DNA of 47,377 bases from DASCOT01 sp036012155 (GTDB lineage: Bacteria > Acidobacteriota > UBA890 > WLXD01). A model generated the notes under the pieces. The model ran no database searches and was not told the origin of the DNA. It was given only the letters and a program-made list of their open reading frames with translations. Position numbers and translations under genes: made by a program. Position 1 is the stretch's first letter. Every line of letters begins with the position of its first letter. Shown piece by piece: positions 1 to 7,558 of this stretch. Where the stretch lies: positions 1 through 47,377 of the forward strand of contig DASCOT010000106.1 in assembly GCA_036012155.1 (NCBI GenBank), in the 5' to 3' direction.

Positions 1-18
1 GTAGTAAATGCGTGCCAT
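1..18 (-). CDS. ilvC: Ketol-acid reductoisomerase, N-terminal fragment (runs off the window)
   Basis: Only the first six codons are inside the window; they read MARIYY, a usual beginning of IlvC, the NADPH-dependent enzyme that isomerises and reduces acetolactate in valine, leucine and isoleucine synthesis. The ATG (complement of 16-18) is preceded by an AGGAG ribosome-binding site seven bases upstream. It follows ilvN by 19 bases on the same strand, which is the common ilvBNC order. The call rests on six residues plus context, so it is an inference, although the context is very strong. Confidence 0.75.
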
Positions 19-37
19 GGTTGCTCCTCGCGCCCTT

Positions 38-568
38 CTAAGCGGGCTTGACCTGTATCGCTTCCTGTAACGTTCGTTCGCCCCCGCCCATGGCAAGAGG
101 ACCATGGCGGGCAACCTCCAGAACTCCGAGTGGCTCGAGTTGTTCGGTCAGCCTGTCGAGCTCGCCGGCCTCTCCGCTCGCCTCGACGATCATCGCGCCC
201 GGTGACTCGTCAATGATTCGGGCCCGATATTGGTCGCAGATCTCGGTGACGCGCAGGCGATTATCGCCTACCCCGGCTACTTTGATGAGCGCCAGGTCTC
301 GGGCGACATGGGGGCGGCTCCCCATGTTCTCGACATGCTGTACCTGGATCAACCGGGCAAGCTGCTTGGTGACCCGTAACGCGTCATCGGCATCGCCACC
401 GATCACCAACGTCAACTGTACGCTGCAGGCGTCGGCAGTGCGCGACACGCTGATGGCCTGCAGCGATACCTGGCGGCTACGCAGCAACCCCGTAACGCGC
501 CCGACCACGTCCGCTCCGGGACGCACCAGGAGAACGAGAGTCTGCTGTTGCGACGCGTTGCTGACCAC
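38..568 (-). CDS. ilvN: Acetolactate synthase small (regulatory) subunit
   Basis: 176 aa, the usual length for a bacterial IlvN. The N-terminal half is an ACT domain (TLVLLVRPGADVVGRVTGLL, about residues 10-85), followed by the small-subunit C-terminal domain (ARDLALIKVAG onwards). In this family the ACT domain binds valine and confers feedback inhibition on the catalytic subunit. The start is GTG, immediately after the ilvB TAG stop with no gap, so translation is almost certainly coupled and the subunits are made in proportion. The end of the protein (QEAIQVKPA) is ordinary. Third gene of the ilvD-ilvB-ilvN-ilvC operon. Confidence 0.93.
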   Translation of the reverse strand: MVSNASQQQTLVLLVRPGADVVGRVTGLLRSRQVSLQAISVSRTADACSVQLTLVIGGDADDALRVTKQLARLIQVQHVENMGSRPHVARDLALIKVAGVGDNRLRVTEICDQYRARIIDESPGAMIVEASGEAGELDRLTEQLEPLGVLEVARHGPLAMGGGERTLQEAIQVKPA

Positions 569-2269
569 CTACGACTCGACCTTCTGCACGCTCTTCCGTT
601 CTCGCCGGATCATGCTGTTGAGTGCGGCTCCTGCCGCCACCATCGGATACACCACGTCGTGCTGCTGTACGACAAACTCGATCAAGAACGGCGACCCCCG
701 ATGCTCCTGCGCCCGGCGCACTGCCACATCGACTTCGCTTCGCTCGGTAACACGACACGCCGGAATGCCGAAGGCACCGGCCAAGCGGCGGAAGTCCGGA
801 TGGAACATCGGTGTGGCGTTGTAACGCTGCTCATGGAACAGCTCCTGCCACTGACGAACCATACCCAGGTAGCCATTGTTGATGATGGCGATCTTGACCT
901 CCACGCCCTCCTGAACGGCGGTTGCCAACTCCGGCATGGTCATTTGAAAGCCACCGTCGCCGACAATCACCCATACCTCTTCCTCGGGGTGCGCTAGCTT
1001 CGCACCGATCGCCGCCGGCAACGCAAAGCCCATCGTTCCCATGCCGCCGCTGGTGATCAGCGTCCCGGGACGATTGTGCGGGTAGTACTGCGCCTCCCAC
1101 ATCTGATGCTGACCGACATCGGTCACTGAGATGACATCACCGCCGGTGCTACGCCACAGCTCGTGGATAGCGTGCGCGGCCAGGAAGCTATCCGGGTCGG
1201 GCGGGTGCGTCAGGATGTCGCGATCGGAGTCTTCGCCCTGCCAGGTACGGATCTTTTCGATCCAGCGCTGATGGTCAGCGGGCTCGAGTCCCTCTGCCAT
1301 CGCCCGGATCCAATCACCCACATCGGCGACGGTTCCCACCTCTACATGGATCAGCTTGTTGATCTCGGCCGCATCGATGTCGACATGGATCTTCTTGGAG
1401 TGGGGCGAATAATCCGCCAGCTTTCCGGTGACGCGATCGTCGAACCGCATGCCGAGCGCTACCAGGAGATCGGCCTCCTGAATGGCATTGTTCGCCGCAG
1501 CCTCTCCGTGCATCCCCATCATACCGAGCGACAAGGCATGCGCCTGAGGGAAACCGCCCTTCCCGAGAAGCGTTTGTGTTACCGGAACGTGCAGTGTCTC
1601 GGCGAACGCCACGAGCTCATTGTGCGCTCGCGATATCAGAACCCCGTGCCCTGCCAGGATGACCGGGCGCTCGCTGGCACGCAGAAGCTCGTGGGCGCGC
1701 TCAATTTCCTCGCTCGGGATCGTCGTCGGTGCGTCGGCGTAGACGGGCTGGGACCCTAGTTCGGCGGTCTCCAGCTGGACATCCTTAGGAATATCGACCA
1801 ATACCGGTCCAGGCCGGCCGCTGCGCGCGATGTGAAACGCCTCGTGAATTGCCGGCCCGAGCTCGGCCGCGTTGCGCACGAGGACACTGTGCTTGGTAAT
1901 CGGCAGCGTGATGCCAATGATGTCGGTCTCCTGGAAACCATCCGTGCCCATCAAGGGCTGTGGTACCTGGCCGGTGATGAACACCACCGGCGAGGAGTCC
2001 ATCATTGCGGTAGCGATGCCCGTCACCAGGTTGGTGGCACCCGGGCCACTGGTGGCGATCGCTACCCCCACCTTACCGCTGGCGCGAGCATAGCCGTCGG
2101 CCATGTGCGCGGCACCCTGCTCATGACGGGTCAGCACGTGGTGCACCTGCGGATACTTGACGTGCGCATCGTAGGTTGGCAGGATCGCGCCGCCCGGATA
2201 TCCGAACACGAGGTCGGCGCCCTCGCGTGCGAGACACTCCCATACGATCTCGGCACCGGTGAGCTTCAT
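569..2269 (-). CDS. ilvB: Acetolactate synthase catalytic subunit (biosynthetic)
   Basis: 566 aa thiamine-diphosphate enzyme condensing pyruvate with pyruvate or 2-oxobutyrate, the first common step of branched-chain amino-acid synthesis. Visible features: the N-terminal ThDP domain with the activating Glu in RHEQGAAHMADGYAR and the ATSGPGATN loop; the central FAD/Rossmann region; and the C-terminal ThDP/Mg site GDGGFQM...INNGYLGMVRQWQ. The FQETDI stretch is typical of the biosynthetic, FAD-containing type. The ATG follows AGGAGGG, which overlaps the ilvD stop codon 12 bases upstream, so this is the second structural gene of one operon. No anomalies seen. Confidence 0.95.
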   Translation of the reverse strand: MKLTGAEIVWECLAREGADLVFGYPGGAILPTYDAHVKYPQVHHVLTRHEQGAAHMADGYARASGKVGVAIATSGPGATNLVTGIATAMMDSSPVVFITGQVPQPLMGTDGFQETDIIGITLPITKHSVLVRNAAELGPAIHEAFHIARSGRPGPVLVDIPKDVQLETAELGSQPVYADAPTTIPSEEIERAHELLRASERPVILAGHGVLISRAHNELVAFAETLHVPVTQTLLGKGGFPQAHALSLGMMGMHGEAAANNAIQEADLLVALGMRFDDRVTGKLADYSPHSKKIHVDIDAAEINKLIHVEVGTVADVGDWIRAMAEGLEPADHQRWIEKIRTWQGEDSDRDILTHPPDPDSFLAAHAIHELWRSTGGDVISVTDVGQHQMWEAQYYPHNRPGTLITSGGMGTMGFALPAAIGAKLAHPEEEVWVIVGDGGFQMTMPELATAVQEGVEVKIAIINNGYLGMVRQWQELFHEQRYNATPMFHPDFRRLAGAFGIPACRVTERSEVDVAVRRAQEHRGSPFLIEFVVQQHDVVYPMVAAGAALNSMIRRERKSVQKVES

Positions 2270-2281
2270 CAGACGACCCTC

Positions 2282-3946
2282 CTATTCCAGCAGCACGGCG
2301 CCATCGCTGGCGCTGCTGACCATGCTGGAGTAACGGCGCAGCCACTTGCTGGGAAAGTCGCAGCGGAACTCCGCGAGTTCGGCGAGGCGTTGCTCGAGCT
2401 CGCCACTCGGAACCTCGAGGTCGATGCGTCGCTCGACCAGGTCAATGCTGATGGTATCCCCGTCGCGAACTGCGGCCAGGGGCCCTCCCGCCGCAGCCTC
2501 CGGACTCACGTGGCCGACACTGAGACCACGGCTACCACCGGAGAAGCGTCCGTCGGTCACCAGCGCTACCGTGGAGCCCAACCCCATGCCCTGGATTTGG
2601 GCCGTCGGTCCGAGCATCTCCTGCATGCCGGGCCCGCCACGCGGACCCTCGTAACGGATCACCACCACATCACCCTCGACAACCAGGCCGCTGAGGATGG
2701 CGCGGCTGGCGTCCTCCTCGCTCTCGAACACCTTCGCAGGGCCGCGATGTCGCCCCTCACCGGCAACGCCGGCGGCCTTGATGATGGCTCCGTCCGGAGC
2801 CAGCGTTCCGAACAATATGCAAAGACCTCCGGTGGCGGCGTGGGGCTCGTCGCACGACAGAATCACCTGGCGATCGTGGACCGCGGCGTCCGCGAGGCCC
2901 TCGCCCAACGAGCCACCGGTCACCGTGGGGCGATCGAGATGCAACAGCCCATCAAGCTGCGACAGCTCGTGGAGAATGGCTGGCACGCCTCCCGCCCGGT
3001 GCACGTCCTCCATGTGCCACTCGCTCGCCGGGCTTACCTTGCAGATGTTGGGGACCCGCTGCGCCACACGATCGATACGTTCGAGCGGATAATCGATTTC
3101 AGCCTCGCGCGCTATGGCCATGGTGTGAAGCACGGTGTTGGTGCTGCCGCCCATCGCCATGTCGAGCGCAAACGCATCATCGATGGCATCGCGGGTGATG
3201 ATCTGGCGGGCGGTGAGATCGAGCTCGACCAGCTCCAGTACCTGCTGCCCGGCGCGCCTGGCAAGCTCCTCGCGCTCGTCGCTGCCGGCGAGGGCGCTAC
3301 CGTTGAACGGCAAGGCGATTCCGAGGGCCTCGCACAGGCAATTCATGCTGTTGGCGGTGAACATCCCCGAGCACGAGCCGCAGGTGGGGCATCCGAAATC
3401 CTCGAGTATCTTGAGCTCGGCCTCGTCGATCTTTCCGGCCTGATACGCGCCTACCCCTTCAAAGACGCTGATCAAGTCGATGTTGCGGCCGTCCGGGGTG
3501 ACCCCTGTGGCCATCGGCCCGCCGCTGACGAACACGGTCGGTATGTCCACCCGTACCGCCCCCATGAGCATCCCGGGAACGATCTTGTCGCAGTTGGGAA
3601 TGCACACCATACCGTCGAAGGCGTGTGCCGCAACCACGGTCTCTACGGAGTCGGCTATGAGTTCGCGACTGGGTAACGAGTAGTTCATGCCCGCATGGCC
3701 CATGGCGATGCCGTCGTCTACGCCTATGGTGTTGAATTCGAACGGAACCCCGCCAGCCTCGCGGATCGCATCCTTGACCAACGCCGCGAACTCCTGCAAG
3801 TGCCGGTGTCCGGGGATGATGTCGATATAGCTGTTGCACACCGCGATGAACGGCTTGCGCATATCGGCATCGGTCACACCGGTCGCCTTCAGGAGAGCTC
3901 GGTGCGGAGCCCTCTCGAAACCTTGCTTGATGCGGTCGGATCTCAT
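2282..3946 (-). CDS. ilvD: Dihydroxy-acid dehydratase
   Basis: 554 aa, normal length. IlvD dehydrates 2,3-dihydroxy acids to 2-oxo acids, the step after IlvC, using an Fe-S cluster. The family motifs are plain: CNSY near residue 38, the CDKIVPGMLMG motif, the cysteine-rich CPTCGSCSGMFTANSMNCL block, GGSTNT, and the C-terminal GRFSGGSRGLSVGH. The ATG start begins MRSDRIKQGFERAPHRAL, typical of the family. It is the first structural gene of the operon; its ATG lies about 60 bases downstream of the leader terminator, so its expression should depend on read-through at the attenuator described separately. Confidence 0.95.
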   Translation of the reverse strand: MRSDRIKQGFERAPHRALLKATGVTDADMRKPFIAVCNSYIDIIPGHRHLQEFAALVKDAIREAGGVPFEFNTIGVDDGIAMGHAGMNYSLPSRELIADSVETVVAAHAFDGMVCIPNCDKIVPGMLMGAVRVDIPTVFVSGGPMATGVTPDGRNIDLISVFEGVGAYQAGKIDEAELKILEDFGCPTCGSCSGMFTANSMNCLCEALGIALPFNGSALAGSDEREELARRAGQQVLELVELDLTARQIITRDAIDDAFALDMAMGGSTNTVLHTMAIAREAEIDYPLERIDRVAQRVPNICKVSPASEWHMEDVHRAGGVPAILHELSQLDGLLHLDRPTVTGGSLGEGLADAAVHDRQVILSCDEPHAATGGLCILFGTLAPDGAIIKAAGVAGEGRHRGPAKVFESEEDASRAILSGLVVEGDVVVIRYEGPRGGPGMQEMLGPTAQIQGMGLGSTVALVTDGRFSGGSRGLSVGHVSPEAAAGGPLAAVRDGDTISIDLVERRIDLEVPSGELEQRLAELAEFRCDFPSKWLRRYSSMVSSASDGAVLLE

Positions 3947-4006
3947 CCGGTTCCGATCTCCAGGTCCGCCAACAACACTGCGGACTCGAATTCATGTCCT
4001 GACTAC

Positions 4007-4035
4007 AAAAAAGGCCCCCGCGCCCTGCGGGAGCC
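4007..4035 (-). terminator. Leader (attenuator) terminator of the ilv operon
   Basis: On the minus strand GGCTCCCGC (4035-4027) pairs with GCGGGGGCC (4021-4013) around a short loop, followed by a run of six T (4012-4007). It lies upstream of ilvD and downstream of a strong promoter, so it must terminate or be read through for the operon to be expressed. The shape (very GC-rich stem, T run, about 60 bases before the first structural gene) matches proteobacterial ilv leader terminators. Confidence 0.88.
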
Positions 4036-4079
4036 GCGATTCGCCTCGGTGTCCTCGGCGTCTAGTCGGCGGCCCCCGC
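4027..4079 (-). promoter_or_regulatory. Alternative antiterminator pairing of the ilv attenuator
   Basis: The 5' arm of the terminator (4035-4027) can instead pair with an upstream GCGGGGGCC at 4079-4071, an exact copy of the terminator's 3' arm. Both pairings are nine base pairs with one U-G wobble, so they are equal and mutually exclusive. The upstream copy is inside the last codons of the leader ORF, so a ribosome reaching the stop codon would cover it. This is the expected geometry for translation-controlled attenuation. Confidence 0.75.
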
Positions 4080-4247
4080 ATCCCCCGGAATCGCGACAAT
4101 GCCGAGGTTGCCATTGGGGCCAATAAGAACGAGGCTGCATAGCGGCCTCGAAAGGCGAATGAGCGACGAACACGCCGACACATCACGCTCTCCGCACAGC
4201 CCTGAGAACGGCTGTGGAACGCCAAGATCGCTTCGGTAGCCCGTCAA
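4062..4247 (-). CDS. Putative ilv leader peptide
   Basis: 61-codon ORF starting at TTG with a purine-rich AGAGGTGAAGAG ribosome-binding site, about 25 bases below the predicted transcription start. Its second half is rich in the three regulated amino acids: SLIRLSRPLCSLVLIG, then NLGIVAIPGDAGAAD and stop. Eight of fifteen residues in the stretch LVLI...LGIVAI are Leu, Val or Ile. A GTG at 4181 with GGAG upstream would give a 39-residue version. The ORF ends inside the upstream copy of the attenuator stem. The peptide is not expected to have a function of its own; stalling at Leu/Val/Ile codons would favour the antiterminator. The role is inferred from architecture; the start is the least certain point. 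Confidence 0.7.
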   Translation of the reverse strand: MTGYRSDLGVPQPFSGLCGERDVSACSSLIRLSRPLCSLVLIGPNGNLGIVAIPGDAGAAD

Positions 4248-4278
4248 CTCTTCACCTCTCGTGTCGCTCAGAGAACGG

Positions 4279-4308
4279 ACGTTAGCAAGGCCCGAGAGTA
4301 CCGGTCAA
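4279..4308 (-). promoter_or_regulatory. Sigma-70-type promoter of the ilv operon
   Basis: Minus strand: -35 TTGACC (4308-4303), 18-base spacer, extended -10 TGCTAACGT (-10 hexamer 4284-4279). Predicted start near 4272, giving a short 5' UTR before the leader ORF at 4247. It is the only good promoter seen upstream of ilvD. Confidence 0.75.
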
Positions 4309-4602
4309 TAGCGTCGGCACCAGGCCCGGAAGAAAGATCCGCGCGCCCCATGACCAGCGTCACGGGTGCCACCCGCGTACGACGGTGTAGGCGAACACTC
4401 GCGCTCGTATCTCAGGTTATGCTTACGCTACTTCCACTGCTCGGTCGGGGCGCGCATCCGCGCAGGAGTAGCGGCACAGACCAATTCTCGCCAAGCCCGC
4501 CAATCAGCGAGCGGGCGATCGCCTGGAACTCCGCAGATCCGTCGGCGCTCGTGTTGCGTCTGAGCCGGGGAGTCGTCCAGGAACCTCGGAGAAGGACATC
4601 CC
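4309..4602. other. Divergent intergenic region between ilv promoter and korA
   Basis: About 290 bases separate the ilv promoter from the plus-strand korA gene. ORFs in it are shadows without a ribosome-binding site or recognisable product. The korA promoter should be here; a TTATGCTTACGCTAC stretch near 4417 resembles a -10 region but has no convincing -35, so no promoter is called. Confidence 0.4.
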
Positions 4603-6570
4603 GTGGCCTCCAACAGCCATAACGGAAACGAACCTCGGACGAGCCAGGATCTGGCCTGGCGTGTCGGAGGCGCACAAGGCAGCGGCGTTGACACTGCAGC
4701 CCTCATCTTTCAACGCGCCTGCGGCATCGCCGGCCTGCATCTGTACGGCCGACGAGAGTACTACTCCAACATCATGGGCCGGCACAGCTACTACGATGTC
4801 CGCGCTTCGGAGATTCCACGCACGGCGCATCGCGATTCGGTCGACCTTCTGACCACATTCGAAGCCGAAACGCTGGTTCGACACGCTCTGGCCGTCAGAA
4901 CGGGCGGTGGCCTTGTCTACACCGCTGCTGACGCCAACGTCCCGCTCACCAGCATCACGTTCCTGGACGGGCGACTCACCGACGACCTGACCGCTTATCT
5001 CGAGGAACGCGACCTTCCCCCGACCAGCGCCGGTCTGCTCGACGACGCGCGCAATCGTGGCGTGCAGTGCTTCGAGGTCGACTTCGACGACATCGTGAGC
5101 CGGTTGGCCGAGCGGCTGGAGATCCCGGAGTCCGTTGCGGCACGCACCAGAAACACCCTGGCCGTGGCGGTCTCGACAGCGCTGCTGGACTTCCGCCGCG
5201 ACTTCGTCAAGAAGGCTCTCGAGCGCACCTGGCCGGGCCGGCAGAAGATCATCGACCTGAACGTGGAGGCGGTCGAGCTGACCTACAACTATGTCGATGA
5301 GCAATTCGACCGCACCGACTTCTCGATCGATCTGAATCCCGCCGAGACTACCGAGAAGCGCATGCTCATCAACGGCAACCAGGCGGTTGCGCTCGGCAAG
5401 CTCGCCGGCGGAGTGGCGGTGCAGAGCTACTACCCGATCTCACCGGCGACCGACGAGAGCACGTTCCTGGAGGCGCACGAGGAGTTCGGCGCACGCGACG
5501 GCGGCGAGACGAACGTACTGGTGGTGCAGACCGAAGACGAGATCTCGGCGATCACCATGGCAGCGGGCGCGGCCCTGACCGGCGCGCGCTCGTCGACGGC
5601 GACGTCCGGGCCCGGGTTCGCGCTCATGTGCGAGGGTCTAGGATGGGCTTCCATCAACGAGGTGCCCTTGGTGATCACGCTGTGGCAGCGGGGCGGGCCT
5701 TCGACCGGCATGCCTACGCGCAGCGAGCAAGGCGACCTGCGGATCGCCACCGCCGGCGCGCACGGGGATTTCCCGCTCATCGTCGTGGCCTCGGGCGACA
5801 TCATAGAAGCGTTCTACGACGCTGCCGAGTGCTTCAACTACGCCGACCGTTATCAGACGGTGGTCGTCCATATCGTTGATAAGGCGTTATCGAGCTCGTC
5901 CCGCACGCTGCCCTACTTCGACCTCGATCGGGTCACCATCGACCGGGGCAGCATTGCAGAGCCCCGCGGCGAGAGCGACGGCACTGCGTTCCCGCGTTTC
6001 GAAGTAACGGAATCGGGCGTCTCCCCGCGTACGCTCCTCGGTCAGCCTGGCAACGCGCACTGGATGACCGGCGGCGAGCATACGCCGCAGGGCCGGGTCA
6101 CCGAGGACCCGGTCATACGCGAGCAGCAGATCGAGAAGCGAGCCCGGAAGATGGAGCTGGCGGCAACCGAGATCTCGTTCGATGAAAAGCTCCAGGTATA
6201 CGGTGACCGTCAGGCTGATCTGACGATCCTCAGTTGGGGTTCCAACAAAGGAGCCATCATCGAGGCACTCGATCTTCTCGAGGAGGCGGACGTCGCAGCG
6301 CGCCTTATCCAGGCACGTCTAATGCTGCCGTTCCCGGCCGACGAGTTCAGCGAGTTGCTGGCGGACGCGGCGCCGCTGGTGATCGTCGAGTCAAACTTCT
6401 CCGGTCAGTTCGCGCAGCTGCTCCGCCAGCACACCGGCATCAAGCCGGACCACATGATCCTGAAGTACAACGGCCGGCCGATCTCGGCCGACGAGATCGT
6501 GGTGGCCATCAACGAGATTCGCACCGGCGAAGCACCGGCCCGCATCGTGCTCCGCAACCCGCTCCAATAG
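4603..6570 (+). CDS. korA: 2-oxoacid:ferredoxin oxidoreductase, fused gamma-alpha subunit (2-oxoglutarate type)
   Basis: 655 aa. The N-terminal 190 residues are the gamma domain (WRVGGAQGSGVDTAA..., YYSNIMGRHSYYDVR); from about residue 254 the alpha (pyrimidine-binding) domain begins, with QSYYPISPATDEST, TSGPGFALMCEGLGWA and the substrate loop GGPSTGMPTRSEQGDL. With KorB it oxidatively decarboxylates a 2-oxoacid, most often 2-oxoglutarate, to acyl-CoA with electrons going to ferredoxin. The gamma-alpha fusion is the form found in many aerobic bacteria, where it replaces or supplements 2-oxoglutarate dehydrogenase. The start is GTG (MASNSHNGNE) with GGAGAAGGA upstream. korB follows after 10 bases. 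Confidence 0.92.
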   Translation: MASNSHNGNEPRTSQDLAWRVGGAQGSGVDTAALIFQRACGIAGLHLYGRREYYSNIMGRHSYYDVRASEIPRTAHRDSVDLLTTFEAETLVRHALAVRTGGGLVYTAADANVPLTSITFLDGRLTDDLTAYLEERDLPPTSAGLLDDARNRGVQCFEVDFDDIVSRLAERLEIPESVAARTRNTLAVAVSTALLDFRRDFVKKALERTWPGRQKIIDLNVEAVELTYNYVDEQFDRTDFSIDLNPAETTEKRMLINGNQAVALGKLAGGVAVQSYYPISPATDESTFLEAHEEFGARDGGETNVLVVQTEDEISAITMAAGAALTGARSSTATSGPGFALMCEGLGWASINEVPLVITLWQRGGPSTGMPTRSEQGDLRIATAGAHGDFPLIVVASGDIIEAFYDAAECFNYADRYQTVVVHIVDKALSSSSRTLPYFDLDRVTIDRGSIAEPRGESDGTAFPRFEVTESGVSPRTLLGQPGNAHWMTGGEHTPQGRVTEDPVIREQQIEKRARKMELAATEISFDEKLQVYGDRQADLTILSWGSNKGAIIEALDLLEEADVAARLIQARLMLPFPADEFSELLADAAPLVIVESNFSGQFAQLLRQHTGIKPDHMILKYNGRPISADEIVVAINEIRTGEAPARIVLRNPLQ

Positions 6571-6580
6571 GCAGGCTCGC

Positions 6581-7558
6581 ATGACCACCGCACCGACCAA
6601 GACGGCATACAAGGCCAAGGATTTTCAACAGCCGAGCGCCAATGATTGGTGTCCGGGTTGCGGCGACTTCGGCATCCTGAACGCCATGCATCAGGCCTGT
6701 GCCAAGCTCAGCTTGGATCCTTCCAACGTTGTGGCCGTCGGAGGCATCGGATGCTCCGGCAAGGCTCCCTACTACATGGGCACGTACAGTGTACACACGC
6801 TGCATGGCCGGCCGATCCCGTACGCCACGGGGATCAAGCTGGCGAACCCGGAGCTGACGGTGTTGATCGCCGGCGGCGACGGCGACGGGCTCGGCATCGG
6901 CGCGGGCCACTTCGTCAACGTCGGGCGTCGCAACGTCGACCTGACCTACGTGATGTTCAACAACGAGGTCTACGGCCTGACCAAGGGACAGGCAGCGCCG
7001 ACGATGGCGATGGGTATGCAGACCAAGAGCCTTCCCGAGCCCCATATTCAGATGAAGCTCAACCCGTTGATGATGGCCTACGCGAGCGGATTCACGTGGA
7101 TCGGACGCGGTTACTCGTACAACGTAAAGCAGCTCGTTGAACTGCTCGTACAGGCGATCTCCCACCCCGGGCTGTCGTTTCTGGACGTCCTACAGCCCTG
7201 TCCGACCTACAACAACCTGCACACCAAGGACTGGTTCGCCGGCAAGGATCTCGAAGAGGCGCGCCCGCGCGTGCAACCGCTGCCTGACGACTACGATCCG
7301 GTGATCGAGCCCGAGATGTCGGAGGACGAGAGCTGGGAGCACACACGCGACTTCATGGAGATGTCCCAACGATGGGGCGACCATATTCCGACCGGCCTGT
7401 TCTTCGAGAACCGCGCCGTGAGCAGCTTCGCGGACCGAATTGGCGGCCGCATCCCAAGCTACTCGGTGGCTGCACCGGCAGTGAAGACGATCGCTGACGA
7501 GAACGGCCGCAGTAACGCCATGCTCGAGCCGATCTTCGACGAGCTATCGATCAGCTGA
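6581..7558 (+). CDS. korB: 2-oxoacid:ferredoxin oxidoreductase, beta subunit (2-oxoglutarate type)
   Basis: 325 aa thiamine-diphosphate and Fe-S subunit. The N-terminal WCPGCGDFGILNAM and the GGIGCSGKAPYY motif supply the cluster cysteines and part of the active site; the ThDP/Mg site is GGDGDGLGIGAGHFVN...VMFNNEVYGLTKGQ. A further Cys in the LQPCPTYNN loop is typical of KorB. It is the partner of KorA, 10 bases upstream, and the two form the catalytic heterodimer in the cytoplasm. The last eight bases overlap the 3' end of the convergent molybdopterin gene. No ferredoxin gene is adjacent, so the electron acceptor is encoded elsewhere. Confidence 0.93.
   Translation: MTTAPTKTAYKAKDFQQPSANDWCPGCGDFGILNAMHQACAKLSLDPSNVVAVGGIGCSGKAPYYMGTYSVHTLHGRPIPYATGIKLANPELTVLIAGGDGDGLGIGAGHFVNVGRRNVDLTYVMFNNEVYGLTKGQAAPTMAMGMQTKSLPEPHIQMKLNPLMMAYASGFTWIGRGYSYNVKQLVELLVQAISHPGLSFLDVLQPCPTYNNLHTKDWFAGKDLEEARPRVQPLPDDYDPVIEPEMSEDESWEHTRDFMEMSQRWGDHIPTGLFFENRAVSSFADRIGGRIPSYSVAAPAVKTIADENGRSNAMLEPIFDELSIS

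Noticed and set aside
1832..3676. 614-codon plus-strand ORF opposite ilvD and ilvB
   Set aside because: It is antisense to two unmistakable genes, has no recognisable domain and arises from high-GC codon bias.
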